Shown: positions 19,841 through 30,428, counted from the first letter of the stretch. The stretch is 64,000 nucleotides of DNA from JBGSTR01 sp963707135 (GCA_963707135.1 CAVPOY010000012.1:1-64000); one strand, 5' to 3'. Notes: a model not told the origin generated them from the sequence alone. A program made the numbers and translations.

Positions 19841-20146
19841 TCAGCCCTTCAGGCTGTCCAGGTCCTGCACATTGATGGTCTGGCGGTTGCGGAACAGCTC
19901 CACCAGGATCGCCAGCCCGATCGCCGCCTCGGCCGCCGCGACCGTCAGAATGAAGAACACGAACACCTGGCCCTTCATGTCCCCGAGGAAGTGCGAGAAG
20001 GCGATGAAGTTGGTGTTCACCGCCAGCAACATCAGCTCGATGCACATCAGCAGGATGATCACGTTCTTGCGGTTCAGAAAAATACCCGCGACGGCAATGA
20101 CAAACAGGATGCCGCCCAGGATCAAATAGTCGGAGAGCGCAATCAT
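19841..20146 (-). CDS. nuoK: NADH-quinone oxidoreductase subunit K
   Basis: A 101-residue three-span membrane subunit of complex I. The conserved Glu in the second span is seen in ILLMCIELMLLAVNTNFIAF and a second in VAAAEAAIGLAILVELFRNR. Its start overlaps the nuoJ stop by 4 bp (ATGA), showing translational coupling. Confidence 0.96.
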   Translation of the reverse strand: MIALSDYLILGGILFVIAVAGIFLNRKNVIILLMCIELMLLAVNTNFIAFSHFLGDMKGQVFVFFILTVAAAEAAIGLAILVELFRNRQTINVQDLDSLKG

Positions 20147-20760
20147 TCGGCCTTCACCCTGCCCTCGGCGGGCATCTTGACGATGCGGATACGGTCCGGT
20201 CCCTTCTTGACGCGCACCTGCTTGGCCGGGTCTAGGTACTTGGTGTCGGGACGGCGGCGCAGCGTGATCCGGATCGCGGCCACGATCGCCACCAGCAGGA
20301 TCACCGCGGCGATCTCGAACGGATAGACGTAGACGGTGTACATCAGCACCCCGAGCTCTCGGGTGTTGCTCAGCTCGGCCGGTGCCGCCGCCGGCTTCGG
20401 GAAGGCCTCTAGCCCGAAGTTCCCAGGCCCGACGATCAGGAACATCTCCACGGCCATGATCACGACAATCAGGGCGCCCAACGGCAGGTAACGGATGAAG
20501 CCGGCGCGCAAGGTGGCGATGTCGATATCGAGCATCATGACGACGAACAGGAACAGCACCATGACCGCGCCCACATAGACCAGGACCAGCGCGATCCCAA
20601 GAAACTCGGCCTCCATCAGGATCCAGAGGACGGCGGTGCTGACAAACGCCAGAACCATGAACAGAACCGCGTGCACGGGGTTGCGCCGGGTGATCACCAT
20701 CACCGCGGCCGCAATGGTTATCGCCGCGAAGACATAGAAGAGAAATTTTTCGAAGCCCAT
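20143..20760 (-). CDS. nuoJ: NADH-quinone oxidoreductase subunit J
   Basis: A 205-residue membrane subunit with five hydrophobic spans (FYVFAAITIAAAVMVI, LFMVLAFVSTAVLWIL, AEFLGIALVLVYVGAVMVLF with the conserved pi-bulge region) and a basic C-terminal tail (LRRRPDTKYLDPAKQVRVKK). Together with NuoK it links the quinone site to the pumps. It is separated from nuoI by 101 bp. Confidence 0.96.
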   Translation of the reverse strand: MGFEKFLFYVFAAITIAAAVMVITRRNPVHAVLFMVLAFVSTAVLWILMEAEFLGIALVLVYVGAVMVLFLFVVMMLDIDIATLRAGFIRYLPLGALIVVIMAVEMFLIVGPGNFGLEAFPKPAAAPAELSNTRELGVLMYTVYVYPFEIAAVILLVAIVAAIRITLRRRPDTKYLDPAKQVRVKKGPDRIRIVKMPAEGRVKAE

Positions 20761-20861
20761 GTCTCGGTCCAGGTGGTACGGTCAGCCGCGTCGGTGCGAG
20801 GCGACCAAAAATAGGGGCAACCAGGCTGCTCGCCCCGCGGCGGCTGGTTGATCGCTCCAGT

Positions 20862-21353
20862 TCATCGATACGGGGCGTCCGCCGCGCGCGCGGCCGCGAT
20901 CTCGGCCTCGTACTTGTCGCCGACTGCCAGCAGCTTCTCCTTCGTCATGATGCTCTCGGCGCGGGTCTCGAAGCTGTACTCGTAGATTCCAGTCTCGACG
21001 ATCGAGTCCACCGGACAGGACTCCTCGCAGAATCCGCAGTAGATGCACTTGAACAGATCGATGTCGTATCGGGTCGTGCGCCGCGATCCGTCGGCCCGGG
21101 GCTCGGCCTCGATGGTGATCGCCAGCGCCGGGCAGGTCGCCTCGCAGAGCTTGCAGGCTATGCAGCGCTCCTCACCGTTGGGGTAACGGCGCAGCGCGTG
21201 CAGGCCGCGGAAGCGTGGCGATATGGGCGCCTTCTCCTCCGGGTACTGCACCGTGAACTTGCGCCTGAACAGGTAGGTGCCCGTCAGGCTCAGCCCCCGA
21301 AGCAACTCGATCAGCAGCAGGCTCTGGAGATACTCGCGCGCGCGGTTAAGCAT
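20862..21353 (-). CDS. nuoI: NADH-quinone oxidoreductase subunit I
   Basis: A 163-residue peripheral-arm subunit with two 4Fe-4S ferredoxin motifs, CIACKLCEATCPALAI and CIYCGFCEESCPVDSI, that carry clusters N6a and N6b toward the quinone. The N-terminal amphipathic segment (LLIELLRGLSLTGTYLFRRK) attaches it to the membrane arm. Length matches the family. It is 16 bp downstream of nuoH. Confidence 0.97.
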   Translation of the reverse strand: MLNRAREYLQSLLLIELLRGLSLTGTYLFRRKFTVQYPEEKAPISPRFRGLHALRRYPNGEERCIACKLCEATCPALAITIEAEPRADGSRRTTRYDIDLFKCIYCGFCEESCPVDSIVETGIYEYSFETRAESIMTKEKLLAVGDKYEAEIAAARAADAPYR

Positions 21354-21369
21354 CGGTCATCCCCTCCGG

Positions 21370-22404
21370 TCAGGCGCTCCACCAGGGCGGCAGCTTGTAA
21401 AGCACGGCCAGCGCCACGACCAAGATCCAGACGATGGTAATCGGAATGAATACCTTCCAGCCGAGCCGCATGATCTGGTCGTAGCGGTAACGGGGAAAGG
21501 TCGCCCGGAACCAGAGAAACAGGAACATGAAGAAGAAGGTCTTCAGCAGCAGCCAGTGGAACCCGTCGTCGAGCAGGAAAACGCCGTCGACCCAGGCCTG
21601 AGGCAGCGGCGACAGCCAGCCGCCGAGGAACATCAGCGCCGACAGGGCCGAGATCAGGATCATGTTCGCGTACTCGGCCAGGAAGAAGACCGCGAACGCC
21701 ATACCCGAGTATTCGACGTGGAACCCGGCGACGATCTCGGACTCGCCCTCGGCCACATCGAACGGGGCACGGTTGGTCTCGGCGACGCCGGAGATCACGT
21801 AGATGCCGAACAGCGGCAACAGGGGCAACCAGAACCAGGTCAGAAGACTACCCTGCTGGGCGCGGACGATCTCGCCCAGGTTCAGGCTTCCCGCGGCCAC
21901 CAGTACGCCGACCAACGCGAAACCCATCGCGATCTCGTAGGCGACGATCTGGGCAGCGGAGCGCATCGCGCCCAGCAGCGCGTATTTCGAGTTGGAGGCC
22001 CAGCCCGCGATGATGACGCCATAGACGCCGAGCGACGTCAGCGCAAGGATGTACAGCAGGCCCGCGTTGACATCCGCCAGCACCCAACCCTCGTTGAACG
22101 GGAATACCGCCCAGGCGGCCAGGGCCGGTGCGATGGAGATCATCGGCGCGATCAGGAACAGAGTCTTGTCCGCCTTGGTCGGCAGGACAATCTCCTTCAT
22201 CATCAGTTTCAGCGCGTCCGCGATGGGCTGCAGCAGGCCCCGCCACCCGACCCGGTTCGGGCCGATGCGAATCTGCATGTAGCCGATGACCTTGCGCTCG
22301 GCGTAGGTGTAGTAAGCCACCATCGTGAGCAGCGGCAACAGGATGACGACGATCTTCAACAAGATCTGAATGGCCGCCGGCAACATGTTCCAAAGCTCGA
22401 TCAT
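21370..22404 (-). CDS. nuoH: NADH-quinone oxidoreductase subunit H
   Basis: A 344-residue, roughly eight-span subunit that forms much of the quinone-binding cavity. The conserved first loop reads YAERKVIGYMQIRIGPNRVG, and the third loop has ETNRAPFDVAEGESEIVAGF with the acidic residues of the E-channel. Its C-terminus reads LWFRATFPRYRYDQIMRLGW as in other NuoH. It lies 20 bp after nuoG. Confidence 0.97.
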   Translation of the reverse strand: MIELWNMLPAAIQILLKIVVILLPLLTMVAYYTYAERKVIGYMQIRIGPNRVGWRGLLQPIADALKLMMKEIVLPTKADKTLFLIAPMISIAPALAAWAVFPFNEGWVLADVNAGLLYILALTSLGVYGVIIAGWASNSKYALLGAMRSAAQIVAYEIAMGFALVGVLVAAGSLNLGEIVRAQQGSLLTWFWLPLLPLFGIYVISGVAETNRAPFDVAEGESEIVAGFHVEYSGMAFAVFFLAEYANMILISALSALMFLGGWLSPLPQAWVDGVFLLDDGFHWLLLKTFFFMFLFLWFRATFPRYRYDQIMRLGWKVFIPITIVWILVVALAVLYKLPPWWSA

Positions 22405-22424
22405 CGTCTAAGGGCCTTGCTCAT

Positions 22425-24806
22425 CTAGATCTTGCTGATGCTGACCTCGGCGATCTGGTCACCGAGCCGCTCGCTGCCGGGAACCGCGGCCGGGATAAGG
22501 GCGCAACCGACCGGTACCCGGTCGTCGAGGATCACCCGGGCGCGGACCGCCTCGCCACCCCCGTTCTGGCGCACCTGGACCTCATCGTCCGCGCTCAACC
22601 CGTCGGCTCGCGCCTGATCGGGGTTCAGATAGACACCGAATGCACCGCCGGGCACCGGGGTCCGCTGCAGGGCCGGCGCGCGCCGCACCAGCGCATCGAG
22701 CGCATAGATCGGCACCGGGCCGACCCGCACCAGCCCCGGGCCCATACCGCGAGGCTCGACCTTCAGATCACCGCGCGGCGAATTGTCCGGCTTGACGCCG
22801 GCGCACAGGGCCGCGATCTCGTCGTGGACCTGGGCCGTGTCCCGGTAGTCGAAACCGTCCAGATCAAGCAGATTGCCGAGCACCCGCAGCACCTTCCAGC
22901 CAGGTCGCGCCTCTCCGGGCGGCGCCACCGCGCCCTGAAAGCGCTGCCAGTCCCCACCGGTATTTACGAAGGTCCCCGAGGTCTCGGCAAAGCCGCCGAT
23001 CGGAAGCAGCACATCGGCGACACCCTCGAGCGCCGGGCTGTTGAAGGCGGAGCAGGCGACGACGAAGTCCGCGCTCCCGAGTGCCGCCAGCGCGGCCGCG
23101 GGGTTGCCCAGGTCGAGGTCCGGTTCGACACCCCAGAGGACCAGGGTCTTGCACGTCCCCGCGAGCATCCCGGCGACCGGTAGCCCGGGCGGCTCGGCCG
23201 CTCGCGCCCCGGGCAACGCCTGGGGAAGCGCGCCGGCCAGGTAGGCGCCCACGCTGTTCGCCGCAGCCGGCAGGTAGCCGACCTTGCAGCGGGTCGCGTC
23301 CGCGATCACGTAGGCCAGCGCCTTGATCAGCGTGAAGTCCGGGTGGGCGGCGGCCAGCGCGCCGAGCAGGATCAGGCCCCGGTGATCCTTGCCGGCCTCG
23401 GTTAGGGACTCGGCGATCGCCGCGTGGGCCTCGGTCGGCTCGCTCGCGGCGATCAGGTTCTTGATCGGGCCGGAGCCGCGCTTGCGCAGCGACTTGGCGA
23501 TGGCGGCCAGTTCGCCGAGCATCGCCGCCGGCGTGCCCACGAGCTGCCGGCTGGGGTGAGTCAGCGACAGGCCGATCGGATTGACGCAGATCACCTCGGC
23601 GCCACCGAGCGCGGCCTTGCGGATCCGGTGCGCCAGCAGCGGCTGCTCGGCGCGGATGTCGCTTCCAACGAGCAGCACGGCTTGCTGCGATTCCAGGTCG
23701 ACGACCGGCATGCCGAGCCAGGGCAGCAGCGGATCGGCGGCGTCGCCGCGGAAGTCCTGCTGGCGCAGCCGGTGGTCGATGTTCGCACAGCCGAGGCCGC
23801 GGGCGACCCGCTGGGCCAGATACATCTCCTCCAGCGTCGCGTTCGGCGCGATCAGCCATCCCGTGCTGGCGGGCTCGGCGGCCTTGAGCCGCTCCGCCAC
23901 CAGCGCGAGCGCATCCGCCCAGTCCGTCTGCCGCCAGGTCCCGTCGCGCCGGACCATCGGCGCCGTCAGCCGGTCCTCGCTGGCAAGCCCGGCGTAGCTG
24001 AAGCGATCGCGGTCGGAGATCCAGGTCTCGTTCACCGCCTCGTTTTCGCGCGGGTGCACCCGCATCACCCGATTGCCCCGAAGGTGCATCTGGATGTTGG
24101 CGCCCAGCCCGTCGTGGGGCGCGATGCCGTCAGCCTCCGTCAGCTCCCAGGCGCGGGCGGTGAAACGATAGGGCTTGGAGGTCAGCGCGCCGACCGGGCA
24201 GAGGTCGATGATATTGCCGGATAGCTCGTGGGAGACGGTGTGGGCGACATAGGTCCCGATGCGCATGGTCTCGCCGCGCCCGGTGGCGCCCAGCTCGCGG
24301 ATGCCGGCGATCTCGGCGCCGAAGCGCACGCAGCGGGTGCAGTGAATGCAGCGGGTCATGTCGGTGGCGATCAGCGGTCCCAGGTCCTCGTCCTTGACCA
24401 CACGCTTGCGCTCGCAGAAGCGCGAAACATCGCCCCCGTAGCCCATCGCCACGTCCTGGAGCTCGCATTCCCCGCCCTGGTCGCAAATCGGGCAGTCGAG
24501 CGGATGATTGATGAGCAGGAACTCCATCGTCCCCTGCTGGGCATCGAGCGCCCTCGCCGAGCGGGTCTGGACCCGCATGCCGTCCATGACCGGGGTCGCG
24601 CAGGCGGGCACCGGCTTCGGGAACGGCCGCCCGCCCTGCTCCGCGTCGACCAGGCACATCCGGCAATTGGCCGCGATCGAAAGCTTCTTGTGATAGCAGA
24701 AACGCGGAATCGGGATGCCCGCGCGATCGGCGACCGCGATGATCATCTCGCCCGGCCCCGCTTCACAGGCCTGGCCGTCGATCTCGATGGTGATCTTGTC
24801 CGTCAT
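22425..24806 (-). CDS. nuoG: NADH-quinone oxidoreductase subunit G
   Basis: A 793-residue peripheral-arm subunit. N-terminal 2Fe-2S domain: CRMCLVDAEQG. Then a His-coordinated cluster region (LLINHPLDCPICDQGGECEL), a 4Fe-4S motif (RCIHCTRCVRFGAEIAG), and an inactive molybdopterin-oxidoreductase-like domain from about residue 220. The C-terminal part (LSADDEVQVRQNGGGEAVRA) is an ADPBF-like barrel. A 149-bp gap separates it from nuoF, longer than other gaps in the operon. Confidence 0.96.
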   Translation of the reverse strand: MTDKITIEIDGQACEAGPGEMIIAVADRAGIPIPRFCYHKKLSIAANCRMCLVDAEQGGRPFPKPVPACATPVMDGMRVQTRSARALDAQQGTMEFLLINHPLDCPICDQGGECELQDVAMGYGGDVSRFCERKRVVKDEDLGPLIATDMTRCIHCTRCVRFGAEIAGIRELGATGRGETMRIGTYVAHTVSHELSGNIIDLCPVGALTSKPYRFTARAWELTEADGIAPHDGLGANIQMHLRGNRVMRVHPRENEAVNETWISDRDRFSYAGLASEDRLTAPMVRRDGTWRQTDWADALALVAERLKAAEPASTGWLIAPNATLEEMYLAQRVARGLGCANIDHRLRQQDFRGDAADPLLPWLGMPVVDLESQQAVLLVGSDIRAEQPLLAHRIRKAALGGAEVICVNPIGLSLTHPSRQLVGTPAAMLGELAAIAKSLRKRGSGPIKNLIAASEPTEAHAAIAESLTEAGKDHRGLILLGALAAAHPDFTLIKALAYVIADATRCKVGYLPAAANSVGAYLAGALPQALPGARAAEPPGLPVAGMLAGTCKTLVLWGVEPDLDLGNPAAALAALGSADFVVACSAFNSPALEGVADVLLPIGGFAETSGTFVNTGGDWQRFQGAVAPPGEARPGWKVLRVLGNLLDLDGFDYRDTAQVHDEIAALCAGVKPDNSPRGDLKVEPRGMGPGLVRVGPVPIYALDALVRRAPALQRTPVPGGAFGVYLNPDQARADGLSADDEVQVRQNGGGEAVRARVILDDRVPVGCALIPAAVPGSERLGDQIAEVSISKI

Positions 24807-24955
24807 TGAGGTCTCTCGATCGGCACCATTGCGCGAACCCGTTCTACCCGCGGCGCGGGACGCGGCGCGACGTCAACGGCCGGCTCCCCAAAAAGTGGCT
24901 AAATCCAGCGCGCCAATCCCGACGCGCCCTGTATTTTCTATCCGGCCGGGCAGCC

Positions 24956-26239
<1,284 letters not shown>

Positions 26240-26240
26240 A

Positions 26241-26768
26241 TCAATCCAACTCGTCAATCAGCTTGTCCATGGCCTCGGGCGTCAGGTTCTCGTGGTAGGT
26301 CCGACCGATCAGGACCGCCGGGGCGTGCCGGCAGGCGCCGAGGCACTCCACTTCCTTGAAGGTGAACCGCCCGTCGGGGGTCGTCTGCCCGGGATGAACG
26401 CCGTACTTGGACTCGACGTGCTCGATCAGCTCTTCCGAGCCGCAGAGCATGCAGGAGATGCTGTTGCAGACGCAGACCTTGTGCCGCCCCACCGGCTCGA
26501 GATCGTACATACCGTAGAAGGTCGCGACCTCGTAGACCGAAATCTCGGGCATGTCCAGGTACGCGGCCACGTCGTCCATCAGTTCGCGGGTCAGCCAGCC
26601 GCCGTTTTGCTCCTGCACGATGGTCAGCGCCGGCATCACGGCGGACTGCTTCCACTCGGGCGGATACTTGGCGATGTGCCGGTCGATCTCGGCGCGGACC
26701 TCGTCGGAAAACAGCGTCGACGTGTCCCGGTCGTGGACGACGGCAAGCGGTGCGGTGCGGAAGCTCAT
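26241..26768 (-). CDS. nuoE: NADH-quinone oxidoreductase subunit E
   Basis: A 175-residue thioredoxin-like 2Fe-2S subunit carrying cluster N1a. The helical N-terminal half (YPPEWKQSAVMPALTIVQEQ) is followed by cluster ligands in VCNSISCMLCGSEEL and VECLGACRHAPAV. The start overlaps the nuoD stop by one base (TGATG), and the stop is one base from the nuoF start, so translation is tightly coupled. Confidence 0.96.
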   Translation of the reverse strand: MSFRTAPLAVVHDRDTSTLFSDEVRAEIDRHIAKYPPEWKQSAVMPALTIVQEQNGGWLTRELMDDVAAYLDMPEISVYEVATFYGMYDLEPVGRHKVCVCNSISCMLCGSEELIEHVESKYGVHPGQTTPDGRFTFKEVECLGACRHAPAVLIGRTYHENLTPEAMDKLIDELD

Positions 26769-28027
26769 CAGCGGTCGATCTCCCCGAACACGATGTCCAT
26801 GGTCCCGATGATCGCGACCACGTCGGCGAGCATGTGGCCGCGGGCCATCTCGTCCATGGCCGAGAGATGGGCGAACCCGGGGGCGCGGACCTTGAGCCGA
26901 TACGGCTTGTTGGCCCCGTCGGAGACGATGTAGCAGCCGAACTCGCCCTTCGGCGCCTCGACCGCGGCGTAGACCTCGCCCTTGGGCGGGCAGTAGCCCT
27001 CGGTGAAGAGCTTGAAGTGGTGGATCAGGGCTTCCATGTCGTCCTTCATATCGGTGCGCTTCGGCGGCGTCACCTTGTGGTCGGCGATCATCACCGGTCC
27101 CGGATTGGCCCGCAGCCAGTCAACGCACTGCTTGATGATCCGGTTGCACTGCCGCAGCTCCTCGATGCGCACCAGATAGCGATCGTAGCAATCGCCGTTC
27201 TGGCCCACCGGGATATCGAAATCCATCTTGTCGTACGCCGCATAAGGCTGCTTCTTGCGCAGGTCCCAGGCGAACCCGGAACCCCGCAGCATCGGGCCGC
27301 TGAAACCGAGCTGCAGTGCCCGCTCCGGGGAGACGACACCGATGCCGACCGTGCGCTGCTTCCAGATCCGGTTATCGGTCAGCAGGGTCTCGTATTCGTC
27401 GATATAGGTGGGGAAGCGCTCCGTGAAGTCCTCGATGAAATCGAGCAGCGACCCCTGGCGCGCCCGGTTGCGGCGGGCGAAGTCGGCCTCGCTGTGCCAC
27501 TTGGTGGACGCCTCCGCATAGCGGGGCATCTTGTCGGGCAGGTCCCGGTAGACGCCCCCGGGGCGGTAATAGCCCGCGTGCAGCCGCGCGCCGGAGACCG
27601 CCTCGTAGCAGTCCATGAGGTCCTCGCGCTCGCGGAAACAGTACAGGAACAGAGTCATCGCGCCGACGTCGAGCGCGTGCGAACCCAGCCACAGCATGTG
27701 GTTCAGGATGCGCGTGATCTCGTCGAACATCGTGCGGATGTACTGGGCCCTTTCCGGCGCCTCGATGCCGAGCAGCTTCTCGATGGCCCGCACGTAACCG
27801 TGCTCGTTGCACATCATCGACATGTAGTCGAGCCGGTCCATGTAGCCGATGCTCTGGTTGTACGGCTTGGACTCGGCGAGCTTCTCCGTGCCCCGGTGCA
27901 GCAGCCCGATATGCGGGTCGGCGCGCTCTATCACCTCGCCGTCGAGTTCCAGGACCAGGCGCAGCACACCATGAGCGGCCGGGTGCTGCGGGCCGAAATT
28001 CAGCGTGTAGTTGCGAATCTCAGGCAT
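26768..28027 (-). CDS. nuoD: NADH-quinone oxidoreductase subunit D
   Basis: A 419-residue 49-kDa-type subunit, related to NiFe-hydrogenase large subunits, that lines the quinone pocket. The N-terminus MPEIRNYTLNFGPQHPAAHG has the conserved GPQHPAAHG loop; later come HIGLLHRGTEKLAE and the C-terminal DIVFGEIDR. The start at 28027 is preferred over 28060 because it matches the family start and overlaps nuoC by 8 bp. Confidence 0.97.
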   Translation of the reverse strand: MPEIRNYTLNFGPQHPAAHGVLRLVLELDGEVIERADPHIGLLHRGTEKLAESKPYNQSIGYMDRLDYMSMMCNEHGYVRAIEKLLGIEAPERAQYIRTMFDEITRILNHMLWLGSHALDVGAMTLFLYCFREREDLMDCYEAVSGARLHAGYYRPGGVYRDLPDKMPRYAEASTKWHSEADFARRNRARQGSLLDFIEDFTERFPTYIDEYETLLTDNRIWKQRTVGIGVVSPERALQLGFSGPMLRGSGFAWDLRKKQPYAAYDKMDFDIPVGQNGDCYDRYLVRIEELRQCNRIIKQCVDWLRANPGPVMIADHKVTPPKRTDMKDDMEALIHHFKLFTEGYCPPKGEVYAAVEAPKGEFGCYIVSDGANKPYRLKVRAPGFAHLSAMDEMARGHMLADVVAIIGTMDIVFGEIDR

Positions 28028-28733
28028 CGGAGGCCTCCGTGCCGGTGTCGAGCCCGGCATAACGGCTGTCCTCGCGGATCACTTTCGGCACCAGCACCCG
28101 CGGCTCGATGGAGACCGGCTCGTAGACTACCCGTCGCTGCTCGGGGTCGTAGCGCATCTCGACCTGCCCGGACAGCGGAAAGTCCTTGCGGAAGGGATGC
28201 CCCACGAACCCGTAATCCGTGAGAATCCGGCGCAGGTCCGGGTGCCCCCGGAACAGGATGCCGAAGAGGTCGAACGCCTCGCGCTCGAACCAGTTCGCGA
28301 CCGACCACAGCGGCATGACCGAATCCACCACCGGCTGATCCCCGCCCGCGTAGACCCGAAGGCGCAGCCGCCGGTTGTGGCTGATCGACAGCAGGTGATA
28401 GACGACGGCGAATCGCCGCGGATCATCGACGGCAAGCTGAAGATCTCGATCGACGCCGCGGCCGAAACCGGTGTTGGAGGCGCCCTCGGTCTCCCACTCG
28501 GCCTTTCCGTAACCCGCGTAGTCGACGCCGCAGACGTCGATCAGCTCCTCGAAGCGGAAGGCCGGGTCGTCGCGCAGGACCCGGGCGACCGGGAGCAGGT
28601 GCTCGGCGGGCACGACCAGCGTCACCTCTCCGAGCGCCCGGATCGTCTCGCAACCCTGCTTCTCGAAATGCTTGGCGAGTGAGTCGACCAGCGCGTCGAG
28701 CCCGGGGTCGCCAGTCGGGGAGTCGTTTGCCAT
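28020..28733 (-). CDS. nuoC: NADH-quinone oxidoreductase subunit C
   Basis: A 237-residue 30-kDa-type subunit of the peripheral arm, separate from nuoD (in E. coli they are fused). The signature is ANWFEREAFDLFGILFRGHP and the end of the domain reads GHPFRKDFPLSGQVEMRYD. The ATG at 28733 is chosen because it follows nuoB closely (16 bp). The longer frame to 28910 lies inside nuoB. Confidence 0.95.
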   Translation of the reverse strand: MANDSPTGDPGLDALVDSLAKHFEKQGCETIRALGEVTLVVPAEHLLPVARVLRDDPAFRFEELIDVCGVDYAGYGKAEWETEGASNTGFGRGVDRDLQLAVDDPRRFAVVYHLLSISHNRRLRLRVYAGGDQPVVDSVMPLWSVANWFEREAFDLFGILFRGHPDLRRILTDYGFVGHPFRKDFPLSGQVEMRYDPEQRRVVYEPVSIEPRVLVPKVIREDSRYAGLDTGTEASDA

Positions 28734-28749
28734 GGGTACCGGTAACTGT

Positions 28750-29226
28750 TCAGCGGGCGATGGTGTTGGTGCGGCGAATCTTGTTCTGCAGCTGCAGGAT
28801 CCCGTAGAGCAGGGCCTCGGCCGTCGGCGGGCAGCCCGGGACATAGATATCCACCGGCACGATGCGGTCGCAGCCGCGCACGACGGAGTACGAGTAGTGG
28901 TAGTAGCCACCGCCGTTCGCGCAGGACCCCATCGAGATCACCCAGCGCGGCTCGGCCATCTGGTCGTAGACCTTGCGCAGCGCGGGCCCCATCTTGTTGC
29001 ACAGGGTTCCGGCCACGATCATGACGTCGGACTGGCGCGGGCTCGGCCGGAAGATGATCCCGAAACGGTCGAGGTCGTAGCGCGACGCCCCGGCCTGCAT
29101 CATCTCGACCGCGCAGCAGGCAAGCCCGAAAGTCATCGGCCACATGGACCCGGTGCGGGCCCAGTTGATCAGCTTGTCCGCCGTGGTGGTGACGAAGCCC
29201 TGCTCGAGAATGCCTTCTATTCCCAT
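28750..29226 (-). CDS. nuoB: NADH-quinone oxidoreductase subunit B
   Basis: A 158-residue subunit holding cluster N2, the last iron-sulfur centre before quinone. Ligands appear as the tandem Cys in FGLACCAVEMMQ, ISMGSCANGGGYY and VPGCPPTAEALLYG. The ATG at 29226 overlaps the nuoA end by 10 bp; the frame further upstream is inside nuoA. Confidence 0.97.
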   Translation of the reverse strand: MGIEGILEQGFVTTTADKLINWARTGSMWPMTFGLACCAVEMMQAGASRYDLDRFGIIFRPSPRQSDVMIVAGTLCNKMGPALRKVYDQMAEPRWVISMGSCANGGGYYHYSYSVVRGCDRIVPVDIYVPGCPPTAEALLYGILQLQNKIRRTNTIAR

Positions 29227-29573
29227 TCGAGGGCCCCCTTCTTCCACTCGTAGAGAAAACCGACGACCAGGATGCCGAGGAAGATGAACATCGCCCAGAA
29301 GCCGAATATCCCGAGCTCCTCGAGCACGACTGCCCAGGGGAAGAGGAACGCGATCTCGAGATCGAACAGGATGAACAGGATGGCGACCAGGTAGTAGCGC
29401 ACGTCGAACTTCATGCGCGCGCTCTCGAAAGCCTCGAAGCCGCACTCGTACGGCGCGCCCTTTTGGGCGTCGGGGCGGCTGGGGCCGAGCAGACCGCCGG
29501 CCACGAGGGCGCCGAAGCCTACCAGGATCCCGACGACAATGAAGATCAGGACCGGCAGATAGTTCTCGAGCAC
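29217..29573 (-). CDS. nuoA: NADH-quinone oxidoreductase subunit A
   Basis: The 118-residue, three-span first subunit of the nuo operon. It has the conserved loop APYECGFEAFESARMKFDVR between spans one and two and FDLEIAFLFPWAVVLEELG in the second span. A sigma-70 promoter candidate lies 47-76 bp upstream of its start. Confidence 0.96.
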   Translation of the reverse strand: MLENYLPVLIFIVVGILVGFGALVAGGLLGPSRPDAQKGAPYECGFEAFESARMKFDVRYYLVAILFILFDLEIAFLFPWAVVLEELGIFGFWAMFIFLGILVVGFLYEWKKGALEWE

Positions 29574-29619
29574 CCTTCCTCCCCGCTGTTGTTGGCTGGT
29601 CGTTCCGGCGTGGCGGTCG

Positions 29620-29649
29620 AGTCTAGTTCAGCGATCACCGGGGTGTCAA
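29620..29649 (-). promoter_or_regulatory. sigma-70 promoter candidate for the nuo operon
   Basis: On the minus strand a perfect TTGACA (29649-29644) is followed after 18 bp by TAGACT (29625-29620). Transcription would start near 29613, about 40 bp before nuoA. It lies between the tRNA-Leu terminator and nuoA, so the operon need not depend on read-through. Confidence 0.6.
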
Positions 29650-29705
29650 CCCGAGCCAGAACTAAAAAATCAAATACGCACAATAGGTTAGAGATATAAC
29701 GGCGC

Positions 29706-29743
29706 AAAAAAAATCGGCATGCCGTCGCAGCGGCATGCCGATT
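29706..29743 (-). terminator. rho-independent terminator after tRNA-Leu
   Basis: A perfect 13-bp inverted repeat (arms 29712-29724 and 29731-29743, 6-base loop) is followed on the minus strand by a run of eight T. It lies 6 bp beyond the tRNA 3' end and closes the tpiA-secG-tRNA transcript. Confidence 0.9.
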
Positions 29744-29748
29744 CTGAT

Positions 29749-29833
29749 TGGTGCCGACGGTCGGACTCGAACCGACACGGCTTTCGCCACTACCCCCTCA
29801 AGATAGCGTGTCTACCAATTCCACCACGTCGGC
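29749..29833 (-). tRNA. tRNA-Leu (anticodon GAG)
   Basis: An 85-nt class II tRNA with encoded CCA. The acceptor stem pairs GCCGACG with CGTCGGC, the D-arm reads GTGGAATTGGTAGACAC, and the anticodon arm CTATC-TTGAGGG-GGTAG gives GAG. A variable arm (TGGCGAAAGCCG) and T-loop GTTCGAGTC follow. Its placement between secG and nuoA matches other gammaproteobacteria. Confidence 0.95.
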
Positions 29834-29876
29834 CTACGATCTTTAGAGAGACGCCGATAAACCGGCGACTCCGTTG

Positions 29877-30404
29877 CTATTCGGGTTTCGGCGCCTCCGG
29901 TGCGGGCACCGCGGCTTCCGGGGCGACTGACGACGCCGGGGCCTCGTCGAGCGCGTTTGCGGGCGCTTGCTCTATCGGTGCCTCGATAGTTGCCGGTACC
30001 TCTATCGCCGCAGCGGGCGCTGACGGAACCGCCGGGACATCGGAACCGGCGGGGACCGCCGGCGCTCCCGGGACGGACGGTATCTCCGCCGACGTCGGCG
30101 CGGATGCCGGTGGCGCGGCCGTATCTATGACCACGCTGTCGCCTACGCCGTCCATCAGCCCTTCGGGTTTACCCCCTTGAGCCGCGTAGAAGGCGAGCGC
30201 CATGCTCGTCAGGAAAAACAGCGCCCCCAGGATGCCGGTTGCCCGGCTCAGGAAGGAGCCGGATCCGCGTGCGCCGAAAACGGTCGCCGACGCGCCGCTG
30301 CCAAAGGCGGCTCCCGCGTCCGCCCCGCGCCCGTGCTGGATCAGCACCAAGCCGATAAGGCCCAGCGAGAGGAAGACTTGAACGACTGTCAGGATTGTCT
30401 GCAT
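29877..30404 (-). CDS. secG: protein-export membrane protein SecG, long C-terminal tail
   Basis: SecG is the small two-span partner of SecYE in the protein translocon. Residues 1-75 have the family core: LTVVQVFLSLGLIGLVLIQH, GRGADAGAAFGSGASATVFG and RATGILGALFFLTSMALAFY. After the second span comes an Ala/Pro/Glu-rich tail of about 90 residues, making the protein 175 residues rather than about 110. The ATG at 30404 is taken; a TTG one codon earlier is possible. It follows tpiA by 24 bp. Confidence 0.93.
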   Translation of the reverse strand: MQTILTVVQVFLSLGLIGLVLIQHGRGADAGAAFGSGASATVFGARGSGSFLSRATGILGALFFLTSMALAFYAAQGGKPEGLMDGVGDSVVIDTAAPPASAPTSAEIPSVPGAPAVPAGSDVPAVPSAPAAAIEVPATIEAPIEQAPANALDEAPASSVAPEAAVPAPEAPKPE

Positions 30405-30428
30405 CAAATACTCGCCGGCGAGGCCCCG

